Assembly: GCA_005784505.1 (NCBI GenBank) | Contig: VCAZ01000003.1 | Span: forward strand, 3,752,510-3,816,509 | DNA length: 64,000 nucleotides | Direction: 5' to 3' | From: Bagarius yarrelli | Lineage: Eukaryota; Chordata; Actinopteri; Siluriformes; Sisoridae | In this document: piece by piece, positions 51,661 to 63,786 of the stretch | How positions within the stretch are numbered: position 1 is the stretch's first letter | Layout: every line of letters starts with the position of its first letter | Made by a program: the position numbers and the translations under genes | The notes under the pieces: generated by a model | Databases searched by the model: none | What the model saw: only the letters and a program-made list of their open reading frames with translations | Told to the model about the DNA's origin: nothing

Positions 51661-51831
51661 TTACAGCATTGGCAGATGTCCTTATCCAGAGCAACTTACA
51701 TTTATTTCATTTATACAACAGAGCAATTGAGGGTTGAGGGCCAGGGGCCCAACAGTGGTAGCTTAGTGGAGCTCGACCCACACGCTTCAGGTTGGTAGTC
51801 CAACACCTTAACCATGAGCCACTATTTCCAC
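51661..51831 (-). repeat. SINE family A, reverse copy with target-site duplication
   Basis: Full reverse copy bounded by TGTTTTACAT at 51651-51660 and again at 51832-51841. Confidence 0.88.
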
Positions 51832-52525
51832 TGTTTTACATGTCCAACAATTCTGTTATTATTTTATCATTGTGTTTAAATCTATTAAACCATTTGTATA
51901 ACTATTATAACAACGTTTAATGTACTTGGTCCAGTATACACTGTGGAATGTCACATTATTATAGCTTTTAAGTAGATCCACTATTTTTCAATGCGTGTTA
52001 AACTAACTTGACATGTAGTAATTATATGTGTGAAAACTGAAGCAGTCTGAACTTTTCTAAGAATAGAGACTTACTTGGAGATCTATATTTAGTGCTTGTT
52101 GGTTATAAAGATACATTTAAAAATAGGAAAAGACTATAATTTTATAGTCTATATAATTATAGAGACTATACTAACAGCTAGTGCATCCACGCAGCAGGTG
52201 CATCCTGACCAGAATACTTAAAATAACTTAATTGTATAAATGCATTTTCATTTTCATATATTTATTTTAGTTTATTGTTGTTTAATGGTATACTGTACAT
52301 TCATTTTTAGATATACAGGATGACAAAGACACACAACCAGCAGTTATACTTACCCGGAGTATCTCAGTATAAAACATACCTGCCATTTTGTAACATATAG
52401 GTGGAAATTATTATTATGTTGTTATTATACATAGCTTTGATTGGCAATAGAAAGTATTTTAAGCATGTTTACCGTGTGCCTATTGTTTTAAGAGGGTCCA
52501 CCATAACCAGGATCACATGAGTGGT

Positions 52526-52720
52526 AAGCAATTAGTTGCTCAGTGGTTAAGGTGTTGGACTGCTAACCGGAAGATTGTGGGTTTTATTCCCAACACGACC
52601 AAGTTTCCAACGCTGGGCCCCTAAGAAAGGCTTTAACCCCCAATTGCTCAGTTGTATAATTAAAATCAATGTAGGTAGCTCTGGATATAAGCGTCTGCCA
52701 AATGATGTAAATGTAAATGA
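52526..52720 (+). repeat. SINE family A, forward copy
   Basis: Head 'ttgctcagtggttaaggtgttggactgctaacc', tail 'agctctggatataagcgtctgccaaatgatgtaaatgtaaatg'. Confidence 0.9.
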
Positions 52721-53042
52721 AATGCATTGCGCTATTAATGCTAGTAAAAAGTCCATAACATACCTTAACATTTTCCTACTGGTAATGTAAAAAAAAAACT
52801 CTTTTTACCTTGTGCACGTTGCTTTAAACGCTAATGAGCTCTGCTCACCCCACGCATGGGGTGTTTCCACTGCACTAAAACTATTTAAAATAATTTTTAA
52901 TGACTTAATAATCAAATTAATAACAGACACCGTTATTAATCATCTACAAAGGTAAGCTTAATTTAGTGTCACCATAGTATCTTTACCAACAACAGCGACA
53001 GTTTGTAATAAGACAATCACCAGCATATTATATGTATTGATG

Positions 53043-53093
53043 TAATAATAATAATAATAATAATGATTATGATGTTAATAATAATAATAATAA
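53043..53093. repeat. ATA/TAA microsatellite, interrupted
   Basis: TAA runs on either side of 'gattatgatgtt'. Confidence 0.9.
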
Positions 53094-54062
53094 AAATTTG
53101 ATCGAAGGTTAAAGGAGCGACACCACCACCATCATCCCTACCACCATCACACACAACAACATTGTATAACAGCACAACTAATATATGAATATTATTCTAC
53201 AGACACAGTCAGATGCAATATATTTGCCTTTTTTCTAGGTCACTTGATTTATGTTGAGCTTTTTTTTTGCCTAATGCAACCAAATAAACTACATCTAGGA
53301 TTTATTTTGTTTATAAACTAATTAAGATAGTTGAATTGCACTACATTTAGTAATACTATTTACTCTTCTTCTTAGAAACAAGCAAACAAACAAATAACAA
53401 AGAACAAGCATACAAGCACAACCACCCTGCATCTAGGCTACATGACAAAAATAACTAGACCCAAATAAGAGCAGCATGTCTGCGGGAAGCTTTTATTATG
53501 AACATCCACTTTCTTGTGAGCCGTGTCCCATATATTTCTTTTCATTGATTATTCTGCACTGATCGTATGGCAGTAACACACTATCATTGAGCACAGGCTC
53601 TCTCAAGCCTCTGACTATACAGTTGAGTACAGTGAAAAGGCAGCCTGCAGGTGATATTTTCATGACTGTGTGTGCATCTGTCCCCTGATACGAATTCTAG
53701 CATACATAACAGAAAAACAGACAGAACTGGGACATATACGGCAGAACAGGGCCCTTGAGAAGGATTCATGAAACATGCACTGGAGCACAAAGGAAAGTGA
53801 GGGCATGTTACTGTGACTGTAGGCCATTGGGTTGAGATGTAATGCCTGATGTGATTAAGGTAATGTTTACACTTTTTTTTCTGAACCAATCCAGTCACTA
53901 TTTGGTAGCAGTTTTTGACTCCCAGGTCCAAAACAATAGTAATTGTTTTTTTACTCCATCAGGTGCTTATCCAAGGCTTATCCAAATTGTATGTTGACAT
54001 TAATGTTCAGCTTTATATTTTGAGTATTAAAATGGCTGGAAAAAAATAGTCGTCTACATCCA

Positions 54063-54235
54063 CATCTACAGCATTTCACAGACGTCCTTATCCAGAGCGA
54101 CTTTTTATACAAATGAGCAATTAGGGGTTAAGGGTCTTGCTTAGGGGCCCAGTGCCAACTTGGTGGTGCTGGGAATCACACCCCAATCTTCAAATTAGCA
54201 GTCCAACACCTTTAACACTGCGCTACCACTTCCCC
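54063..54235 (-). repeat. SINE family A, reverse copy
   Basis: Tail 'acagacgtccttatccagagcgac', middle 'ggggcccagtgccaacttggtggtgctgggaatcac', head 'gcagtccaacacctttaac'. Confidence 0.88.
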
Positions 54236-54849
54236 CTATAATGTTATGTTCATCACATTATATGTAACTCCTTATTGACATGGCTGAAAATCTTTCAATA
54301 TAGGATCAGCTTTTCTTCTGCTGGTATTTCTGCATCCAAACATTTAATACATACACATCCTGCTGTCCTTTACTGCTTACAGAACTCACAAAAAGCCGAA
54401 AGGGCAAAGTTGAACGAAAAATAGCCAGATATACACTTTAGAATAAGTCAGAATAGTGGATATACTTATTGACTTAAAGAAGAAGAAAAGAATAGACACA
54501 GCCTTCAATGACACTTGTACTTGTTTTACTGCATATCAAAAATAAGTTATAGCTAACATCAATTTCACACAACACAATCTTTTTTTGGCAATATATGAAA
54601 TATAACTAATATATGGCAACTTTGAATTCAATCTGCTTTCTTCTTTACCATTTAATGCACATCTGATCAAATGAAATTGGCTTACATTCAAAATCAATCT
54701 TTGATTCCTGAATTTTAAGAATTAATGGGAAAGTTAGCCAAAGCACAATTTAATTGTATTTGTATTGTCCTTGAAAAGTGTGTTCCATCTATGCCAAATG
54801 TCCTTTTTTTTACCTGCGCATTCTCTGTTTCTGTCATCCCCCCTTTCCT

Positions 54850-54879
54850 TGGTGTGTGTGTGTGTGTGTGTGTGTGTGT
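54850..54879. repeat. TG microsatellite
   Basis: About fourteen TG units. Confidence 0.95.
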
Positions 54880-55979
54880 TCTATTTACTTCCAGTCATTT
54901 CTTTCTTTTTTTGGGCTTTGCAAAGTTGCTTCAGCATTTAGACCAAGACTTGTTTCTAGGCGAGCCCAAACTATAGTCTTGATTCATCTTTCTGAAAGCA
55001 TCGAAGTATGCACTTGTGTATCATTTGTTCCAGAAGGTGACTGATTTAAATGTGTGATGTAATATGCAACAGCAAATGGTAAACAGACTGACATACTGTT
55101 AAACATAGGGTATAAAATTAGCTCTGAAAGACTCCTTTCAGCTAAAAACATAAATGCATATTGACATTTTTTTACATCTTTTTTTTTGGTTTCTATCCGA
55201 GCCAGCTCTATTTCACTTTCTAGCTCATCCGCATTTTTAATTCATTATCATATCGCTGTTTTTCTCCTTTCCTCATGAAAAGTCCCAGAGTGCTGGAAGC
55301 TTAATGAGGCTTTGACATTTCACAAGTGGCAGATGATCATAACTCTTGCATTGAGGGGAAATAACCGGGTTGGTCTGCACTGCACTGCAAATTCAGCCAC
55401 AAGGAAGACCTACAAGTTGATTGACTGCAGGTTAATAAGATGCAACACATCTAATGCATCAGCATTTCATTTATTCATGATAGGTCCTATTCATTTTTTA
55501 TTACCTGGATTACTGTTACAACTAAATTTAAATGAGAAGAGCCCAGAAACAGACAACAGACAAATGTGAATACTTTCTGCACTAATTATCAATTTCTTTT
55601 GAGAACTTTTTCAGAGTATAACTATGAAAACATGATTTGTTTTATTCGCCTTTTTTTAATTAAATGCGTCTTGCAGTATGGTCATACGCCACTGACGGGT
55701 TTTACTACACAGGCTTTGCATCTCATGTATGCAGACCAGAGTTGAGTGACAAATTAAAAGGAAAAAAATGTAAGCTTTTATGATATGAAAAATAAATGGG
55801 CTGTCATAATTTGGTGGCACTGTACCCTTGGGTAGAGTTGCTGCAAATCAATACAACCTTCTACCGCTTGATCAATGTAATTCTATGATGAAACAATTTC
55901 ATTATATATTTCATACATCCGTTAGCTGATTCTTTTACATCTGAATAAAAAAAAGAGAGTAAATGTGATTAATCCACTT

Positions 55980-56829
55980 ACTCTTATTTCACAAGTCTTG
56001 CATCAGGTTGACTTTGCTATGATCATGCTGGACATAGAAATTGGTAGAAAGGTACCAAAACACACATTGTATTAGAGCTTGCTGTGTTTGGGAAGTCAGA
56101 AAACCCACACTGACGCTTCTGACTATTGCTAAAAGCACATAATATGACCATATGATCAACAGAACTAAACCACAATGAAATGGAATGGAATAAGTAGACC
56201 TGGTGTAATATAGAATAATAAATGGACAGAGGTCCATCATGTGGATGGCTTGGTGTGTGCATCAGTTATTTGGGAAAGGGCACTATGAGAAAAAGGCATG
56301 CCAGTTTCATGTTCTGCTGGTAAGTTTTGGGTCCCGACATTATGTTGTTACAAGGACATCACTTTATGACATTGTATTAGGTGTGGCCTACTTGATAAAT
56401 TTTCAAAAAGTAAGATGAACAGTTTTGGAATAAACAAGACATATATCACCTGGAACTGTATGAATTATGGCTAAATTACCTGCTTTGACTGAGCCAAAAA
56501 ATTATTTTGTGTTTAAGTGCCCTGTTCAGCTCATTCTTCAAAAGCAAACCTTTTTTTTTTACAGCAAACATGTGGAATAGCAAGTCAATCATCTGACCTG
56601 AATCCAACCGAGCCCACATTTCAATTGCTGATGGCAGAACAGAAGGCATAATACCCTATGAACAGCTGTAGTAAAAACCTGGCAGAGTATCACTGGGGAA
56701 GAAACCCAGTGTCTGGTGAGTTCCATGATTTTTAGAATGCAGACAGTCGTTGACAGCAAATGATTTGCAACCAAGCATTACAAAATGACAAATAAGTTCA
56801 TGATTATTTTATTTTGTCCAATTGCATTT
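55980..56829 (+). mobile_element. Tc1-derived composite repeat, copy 1
   Basis: Plus-strand remains of transposase: 'gaaattggtagaaaggtaccaaaacacacattgtat' (RKVPKHTL-type helix-turn-helix region), 'gtggatggcttggtgtgtgcatcag', and at the end 'ctgaatccaaccgagcccacatttca' (SPDLNPTEP-type) through 'gcaaatgatttgcaaccaagcattac' (SKGFATK-type). The first and last parts appear to come from two Tc1/mariner families joined together. Many stops. Nearly the same sequence recurs at 58663-59475. Confidence 0.7.
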
Positions 56830-56888
56830 GGTCTTCTGGGGGTTTGTATTTGGTAGTCATTATATAGTCATATCTAGAAGTACACTTT

Positions 56889-57046
56889 GTACATTCACAG
56901 CATTTTGCACACATCCCTATACAGAGCGACAACTGGGGAGTAAGTGCCTTGCAGAGAGGCCCAGCAGTGGTAATTTGGTGGTATTGAGTATTGAACCCTG
57001 ATCTTCCAATTAGCGGTCCAACACCTTAACCACTGCAATACCACTT
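56889..57046 (-). repeat. SINE family A, reverse copy
   Basis: Tail 'cattttgcacacatccctatacagagcgac', middle 'ggcccagcagtggtaatttggtgg', head 'gcggtccaacaccttaaccactgc'. Confidence 0.88.
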
Positions 57047-57059
57047 CAACAATAAAAAG

Positions 57060-58280
57060 TATAGTGCATTGATATTAAATATGACAGTATTTATGCCCCT
57101 TGAACTTTTTCACATTTTGTCACTTTACAACCACAAACTTAAATGTATTTTATTGAGATTTTGTGTGATTGATCAACACAAAGTGGCACATAATTGTAAA
57201 GTGAAACAAAACGGAAAAGTGTTATGTGCATTTGTATTCAGCCCCCGCTGTACTCTAATAACCCTAAATAAAATCCAGTGCAATCAACTGTCCTCATAAG
57301 TCACCTAATTATTTATTCCACCTGTGTGAAATTTAGTCTCAGTAAAAAATACACCTGTTCTGTGAAGACCTTATTGGTTTGTCAGAGAACACTAGTAAAC
57401 AAAAACCATCATGAAGAACAAGGAACTTACCAGACAGGTTAAAGATAAAGTTGTGGAGAAGTTTTAAGCAGGGTTAGGTTATGAAAAATGTTCCAAGCTT
57501 TGGACCTCTTAAGGAGCACTGTTTATCTTAAGGAACATCTTAAGGAGCACATCTTAAGGAGCAGCTCAAGGACTGTTCAAGCCATCATCCAAAAATAGAA
57601 ACAGAATGCCACAACTGCAAAACGCTATGTGTGTCTAAAAAAAGTAACATTAAGTTTCACCCTAAACACAGCATCCCCTATGTGCAACATGGTGGTGGAA
57701 GCATCATGCTGTGGGGATGCTTTTCTTCAGTAAGGACAGGAAAGCTTGTCAGAGTTGATGGGAAAACGGATGAAGCTAAATACAGGGAAATCCTAAAAGA
57801 AAACCTTTTGGAAGCTGCAAAAGACCTGAGACTGTGAAGGAGATCCACCTTCGAGCAAGTCAATGACCCTAAACATACAGCCAGAGTTACAATGGAATGG
57901 TTTGGATTAAATGATAATCATGTGTTAGAATAGCTGGAAAAGCCAGACCTAAATCCCATTAGGCATCTGTGGCAAGACTTGAAAATTGCTGTTCACAGAC
58001 GCTTACCATCCATTTAGACTAAGCTTAAGCTATTTTGCAAAGAGGAATGGGCAAAAGTCTCAGTCTTTAAATGTGTGAAGCTGGTAGAGACATACTCCAC
58101 TTGCCGCTGTAATTGACGCAGGGGGGCTGAATACAAATGCACACTATGCTTTTCAGATTTTTATTTGCTTGATATTTTTAAAACCATGTATTATTTTCGT
58201 TCCACTTTACAATTATGTGCTACTTTGTGTGATATGTGAAAAAGTTCAAGGGGTATGAATACTTTTTCAAGGCACTGTAT
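57060..58280 (+). mobile_element. Tc1-like transposon with degenerate transposase
   Basis: Ends share the inverted sequence 'ccccttgaactttttcacat' and, further in, 'actttacaa' with 'acataattgtaaagtg', as in a common fish Tc1 family; TA dinucleotides flank both ends. A plus-strand transposase begins near 57411 (MKNKELTRQVKDKVVEKF, then a stop). Its best-preserved piece is 57631-57837, with HGGGSIMLWGCFSS and later KENLLEAAKDLRL. A small local tandem of 'cttaaggagca' units at about 57508-57556 disrupts the frame. It is inactive. Confidence 0.88.
57631..57837 (+). pseudogene. Tc1 transposase central fragment
   Basis: 68 codons open, containing the GGGSIMLWGCF block and the region leading to the second catalytic Asp. 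The Met at the start is not the natural start; the reading is cut off by stop codons on both sides. Confidence 0.8.
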
Positions 58281-58662
58281 AAGAATGGCCAGGCAATTTT
58301 TCATTCCATCGCTATACACTGAAGACATTTGGATTTAGGTTCAAACTCTAAGGATGAGATGATTGATCAGCTATCATTTCTTAATAATTTTTTTTAATGA
58401 TTAAAATTATTAAAAAAATTATTATTATTTGTCCTAAATATGTAAAGATGCATGGTTTGTTTTTACCAATGGATACCACTAAATATCTGCCATTAAAAAA
58501 AGAGGTCTATAAAAGGAAAAACTAAAACATTGTATAATTCCCGGAGATACGAGAAAAGCCATTGCATATGTACTGGGTATAGCAAATAAAACAATTTGAA
58601 ATGTCCCGAAAAGGAAAAAAAACACAGAATCATTAGTAAGAACTGAATTCTAGATTATTATT

Positions 58663-59475
58663 TCCTCTTATTTTACAAGTCTTGCATCAGGGTGACTTTG
58701 CTGAAATGTTCATGCTGGACATAGAAATTGGTAGAAAGGTGCCAAAACACACATTGTATCACAGCTTGCTGTGTTTGGGGATGCAGACAAGTCAGAAAAC
58801 CCACGCTGACCCTTCTGACTATCGCTAGAAGCACATATGACTATGTGATCATCAGAAGTGGACCACAATGCAATAGAATAAGTAGACCTAGTGTAATATA
58901 GGATAATAAACGGTCAGAGGTCCATCATGCGGATGGCTTGGTGTGTGTAATTATTTGTGAAGGGGTAAGGACACTATAAGAAAAAGGCATGCCAGTTTAG
59001 TCATGTTCTGCTGGTAAATTCTGGATCACTTCATGGCATTGTATTAGGTGTGGCCTACTTGATACATTTCAAAAAAAGAGCCAGAACAGTTTTGGAACTA
59101 ACAAGACATATATCACCTGGTACCATATGAATTATGGCTGAATTACCTGCTTAGACTGAGCCCAAAAATATTTTGTGTTCTACTGTTCTGTTCAGCGCAT
59201 TCTTCAAAAGCAAGCCAAGCATTTTTAACAGCTAACAGTTAGAATAGCAAGTCAGTCACCTAACCTGAATCCAACCGAGCCCACATTTCAGATGTCATAA
59301 TACCCTATGAACAGCTGTAGAAAAAACCTGGCAGAGTATCACTAGGAAAGAAACCCAGTGTCTGGTGAGTTCCATGGGTTGTAGAATGCAGGCAGTCGTT
59401 GATAGCAAATGATTTGCAATCAAGCATTACAAATGACAAATAAGTTCATGTTTATTTTATTTTGTCCAATTGCAA
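58663..59475 (+). mobile_element. Tc1-derived composite repeat, copy 2
   Basis: Direct-orientation copy of 55980-56829 with the same internal junctions and many small differences. On both sides lies a related N-terminal transposase scrap: 'gccattgcatatgtactgggtatagcaaa' at about 58558 and 'gccattgcataagtactgggcatagcaaa' at about 59517, which suggests a tandem arrangement. Confidence 0.72.
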
Positions 59476-59599
59476 TTTTGTCCAGTTTTTAAATAAACCA
59501 AAACAAAATCCAAAAAGCCATTGCATAAGTACTGGGCATAGCAAATATTTGGAATGTCCTGGATTCTTTTTCCTGTCCTTTCTGGAAAAATAGAGAAAT

Positions 59600-60470
59600 A
59601 AGATACACAATTTATGTAATCAAATAAAACTCTATTAAAGTGATCTTAAAACTCTTTTAATCTAACACATACAAAGTTTATTAGTCGAGCATTGGTAGAT
59701 CTATACCTTGGGCTTGCATGAATGCTTATGAATAGCACTTACTAATCTTTACTGATGTCAAAAACAGATGACGAATTTCTACAACATACTTTCTGCCCTA
59801 TTAAAGGAAAATACAACAATTCTAATAAGAAAAGCAGTTTCTATTTATGAACCCGATTGTATGTTTTAGAAAATCTATTATGTTTCAGTCAGATTAAAAG
59901 TAAAATAGCCTGTTTGTAATCACGTGATTCTCCAGAAAAAGGACAGAAATTAAACAAACATAATGGAAATTTCCTATTGTAGCGGTTTAAACAGTATTTC
60001 CAAAAACAAAATATAAACAGAAGATCAGTTAATATGTTAGACGTTATCATTACATCATAAAGAGGAGTGAATAGTCAGGCAAATATCTTTATTATACCAT
60101 GTTCTTCAGACAATATTTGAAACTAAAGGACAAATAAAAGCCTACAAAAGCACGGATGCTAACAATTCTTTTCTTCTTTGATGGGTTAATAACCTCGGCA
60201 CAGAGAAGCTCAACAATAACAACCATTTAGTTTTTGTCCACGTAAAAAGCATTTATATTGTCTCCTGTCAATTATCCTAGCAACAAGCATTCAACACTGC
60301 TGCGCTCCTAAACCCCTACCTTACCTAAACAACAATAAAATCATGGATCATCACAAAACTAGACAAAGATGTTGTTGCAGCTTAGTGTAAATGCATAACT
60401 ATGCAGTGTGTGGGGTATTGATTGTGGTTTATGTTGTTTTAATCATAATATGCATTAACATATGAAAAAG
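59600..60470. other. AT-rich intergenic, nothing recognised
   Basis: No coding or repeat signal that I can name. Confidence 0.5.
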
Positions 60471-60472
60471 TA

Positions 60473-60645
60473 GCATTTACATTTGCCAGACACCCTTATC
60501 CAGAGCGACTTACAATATTGCTTGCAACTGAGGGTTAGGGGCCTTGCTCAGGGGCCCAGCGGTGGTGGCTTGGTGGGGCTGGGAATAGAACCCGGGTCTT
60601 CAAGATGGTAGCCCAACAACTCAACCACTGCTCTACCACTTCCCC
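60473..60645 (-). repeat. SINE family A, reverse copy
   Basis: Well preserved: 'tttgccagacacccttatccagagcgactta', 'aggggcccagcggtggtggcttggtggggctgggaatagaacccgggtctt'. Confidence 0.9.
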
Positions 60646-62250
60646 AATGCAATGCAATGCACTGACGATATGAGCCTAAAATATTTATTCTAGAAAAAAA
60701 AAAAACCCTGCCAGTGTTTAGCACACAGGTTTTACGCTCCCTCTAACTGGTGCCATTGCGTGGTGAGACGATTTATTTTATCTTTATAATGTACAAATGA
60801 TAACATAATTTAACTTAATTTAACAAAGTGTACACTGCACACAAGCATTACCTGACTTTGGTCCTGCTAACTGCAGAAGTTTTCAAGACAAATTTTCCTC
60901 CAATTACAGTCAATTCCTTGAAATGCTTTGCAATGATCTGAGTGGACTGGTTGCAACATCAATAAACAATGCAAAAAATAGGCATCGCAAGTTTCGGCAA
61001 GCGATTCCAGCTAGACGGATATAGACGGATATAAATGCACAGAATACCAACAGAAAATAAATTACACAGAATTACACAGAAAACCCTGTACTAAATACTA
61101 AGGATTTGTATACAGTAAAGAGAATATACACTACTTACATACACAGAGTATGCAGAAAATATAAATTGATTGTGTAATATCTATATATATTTCAGCCTGC
61201 AGAAATAAACATTGCACATTAGCAACCCATTTATTTTTAATACAGTCCATTTAGCTTTTAACTAATCTGCCTGCTTTGCATCTCTCAGAAAGTTTGGGGA
61301 TGTCACTAATGATGTCATGAAGGAAAAAAATGTTTTGTAGTAATCTAGATTCGCTCTCCTTTTAATTTGCATATCGCAACTTCTTATCCAAACCCATCTG
61401 CCTTAAACTTCAATCTGCTTTTTCCACAGACTTTTTGTCCAAATATGAACTCTTACTGCCAGCATATCCCACTGTTAATTTGCTTTATTTTATTTTTATA
61501 TTTGGCTTATGCATTTCTTCAAGTCAAAGCAGATCCTATACATGAATTCCAGCTTTGTTACTTACTAAAAAGCCTTTTATAACAAAAGACAACTAAAATT
61601 GTAAAATCCCTCATATTTCAGCGGAAGCTAGTGAACGCTAATTTAATCACAAGGAAATAAAAGTGTTTTGTAGTGTTTTATGATCACTTCCTTGTTTTAA
61701 TAAACAAAAAGGAAGCATTAGAAATGTTTGCTTGCTGACACTAAGGTCAAGCTTATCATTTGAATAAGCTGCTAGTGTGTATTTAATTGCACCGTTGGGA
61801 ATCAATTTAATGGTAAATAGGGTCTTGTTGTAAATAAAAACATGCATATGATTGTAGATTACTTTGATTTGAGTGTTTATTTTTTAGTGACTCATTCCAT
61901 TCCGATCCAATAAACATATGTACAAATAGTTTTACTTAATTTCAGTGCTACATTTCCTTTTTGAAATAATTACTGCAAGTGGTTGCATGCGTGCCATTTA
62001 CTATATTTCAGACATAATAACCTGGGGATTTACTGTAATAATGTGAGGTACTGTGATAGAAACGTCTCTTCACTAAAATGTATAGTTACGGGATATTTAT
62101 GAGCACAACATTATTGTTTGTTACGTAACACATTAGCGGGGTTCCCGTCCTGATGTGAAACGAATGTTTTTAACGTTTTCGAAAAAGAAAAAAAACAAAA
62201 TGACATTGTTCCATTAACTTGTTCAAGCGGCTGAATGTGGTATTGGTAAC
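60646..62250. other. AT-rich intergenic, nothing recognised
   Basis: Short open frames only; no motif or splice-supported exon. Confidence 0.5.
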
Positions 62251-62259
62251 TTAGTAACT

Positions 62260-63151
62260 AAGGGTGGGCACCTCACGATTCGATTCCGATTGAATCAGCC
62301 GAGGGCTGCGATTTTAAAATAATTATTGAGGCATCTTTTGTTTTAATACATTCATTTATCTTCTATACCCACTTATCCCCACCAGGGTCACAGGGATCTG
62401 CTGGAGCCTATCCCAGCCGTTTCTGAAAGGATGAAGGGCGGGAGAGGTACACCCTGGACAGGTCCCCAGTCCATCACAGGACTGTTTTAATACATATTTT
62501 CTTTTTCCTTGCTGTTTTGCTATTAAAGCATCTGTATCTGTAATGATCCATAATAAATGAACTTCCAAGGCCTTTTATTAATAAAAGAAACGTGAGTGAT
62601 TTGTCAAGTTACAAAGAATCAACAGGAAATTAAACATTTGCCTGTAGCAGCATACAATTTACCCAGCTCAGCAGCAACGACCATATTGGATGCGTTATCA
62701 GTAACTACATCCAAAAGCACATACTACTTAAGTATGTACTACTTTTAAATAAGTACGTTTTTAAAAAATACGTTATTATAGTATGGTTACAGGTATTATG
62801 AATGTAATTTGGATGTACTTGTGATGTGGAGTCTTGACAATACTACATATGCTATTTTGATATTGACAGGTGACATACAGAGTCACAGAAGTTTGATAAT
62901 GTTCCACTTGGATGATGTTAAAGAAGTGCAATTTAACTACAATAAACAATTAAAAATGTTTTCAAGTAAAACACTTAAAGTGCATCGTCGCCACGTTTCT
63001 TCACTTTCATTTTATGACGAGTCGTCTGTCCCTCATAGGATATTATTCATGCTTTAGACATCCCGTCAACATCACGTTATCAATTACCATTTAGAAATAG
63101 ATACCTTAGATATCTAATAAAATAGATATTTCAGAATCATCCCCAACCTAA
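62260..63151. mobile_element. hAT-like element, copy 2, carrying a nested SINE
   Basis: Same family as 18856-19706, sharing 'ttttgttttaatac', 'catacaatttacccag' and 'actacttaagtatgtactac'-type blocks. It begins AAGGGTGGGC after TAGTAACT (62252-62259) and probably ends near TAGTAACC (63152-63159), a 7-of-8 duplication. A reverse family B SINE interrupts it. Confidence 0.65.
62352..62482 (-). repeat. SINE family B, reverse partial copy nested in hAT-like element
   Basis: Tail portion in reverse ('cagggtcacagggatctgctggagcctatcccagccgt'), bounded by TGTTTTAATACAT at 62339-62351 and 62483-62495, an exact 13-bp target-site duplication. The related element at 18856-19706 has the uninterrupted site. 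Confidence 0.9.
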
Positions 63152-63786
63152 TAGTAACCAAAAGTAAATGAAACAATGGAAGCATAATGGAGCAGAAACA
63201 GCCGATCAGTTATGTGGATTTAATATTTACCAAATCAGAATTTATTCAGAGTAACAAACAAAGCAAGCATAATGGAGACGGGATTTCAAGCATTAGTATT
63301 CATTAGGAAAGTAATACATGTCCTAGCAGTTCAGCTTTCCTTCTCTACAATCCAGACGCACCTGTTGCTGCTAGCAGCTGTGTTGTTATGAAGAAACTGA
63401 ATAGACAGCAGGAGCACAGATCAATCATGTTAATTCAGTATTTGCTACGTCAAAATTCAGTCTTCATGCTTTTTCCGCTAACATTATTCATTATTAAATC
63501 TTTAGTGCACACCTCAAATACTACCTTAAGCGAGCAATAGTTCTTTTTTCTGAATTAAGAATTTCAAAATTTGTCCAAAATTTGCTCTTTCCATCATTAG
63601 TTTCTGCTTTGATACTTCAAAATGTGCATTAACACAGGGTGATGGAAACCTAGCAACTGTAGTCACTGGATGCTTTGTGTTGTCCTCTCTCTCCTTAGTG
63701 GAAACCATCACCATGCTGGGTTGTTGATGGCTACAGGTAAAACACTTCCTAAACATATAAAAGTAGAAAAGAGAGGCTCGGACGCT

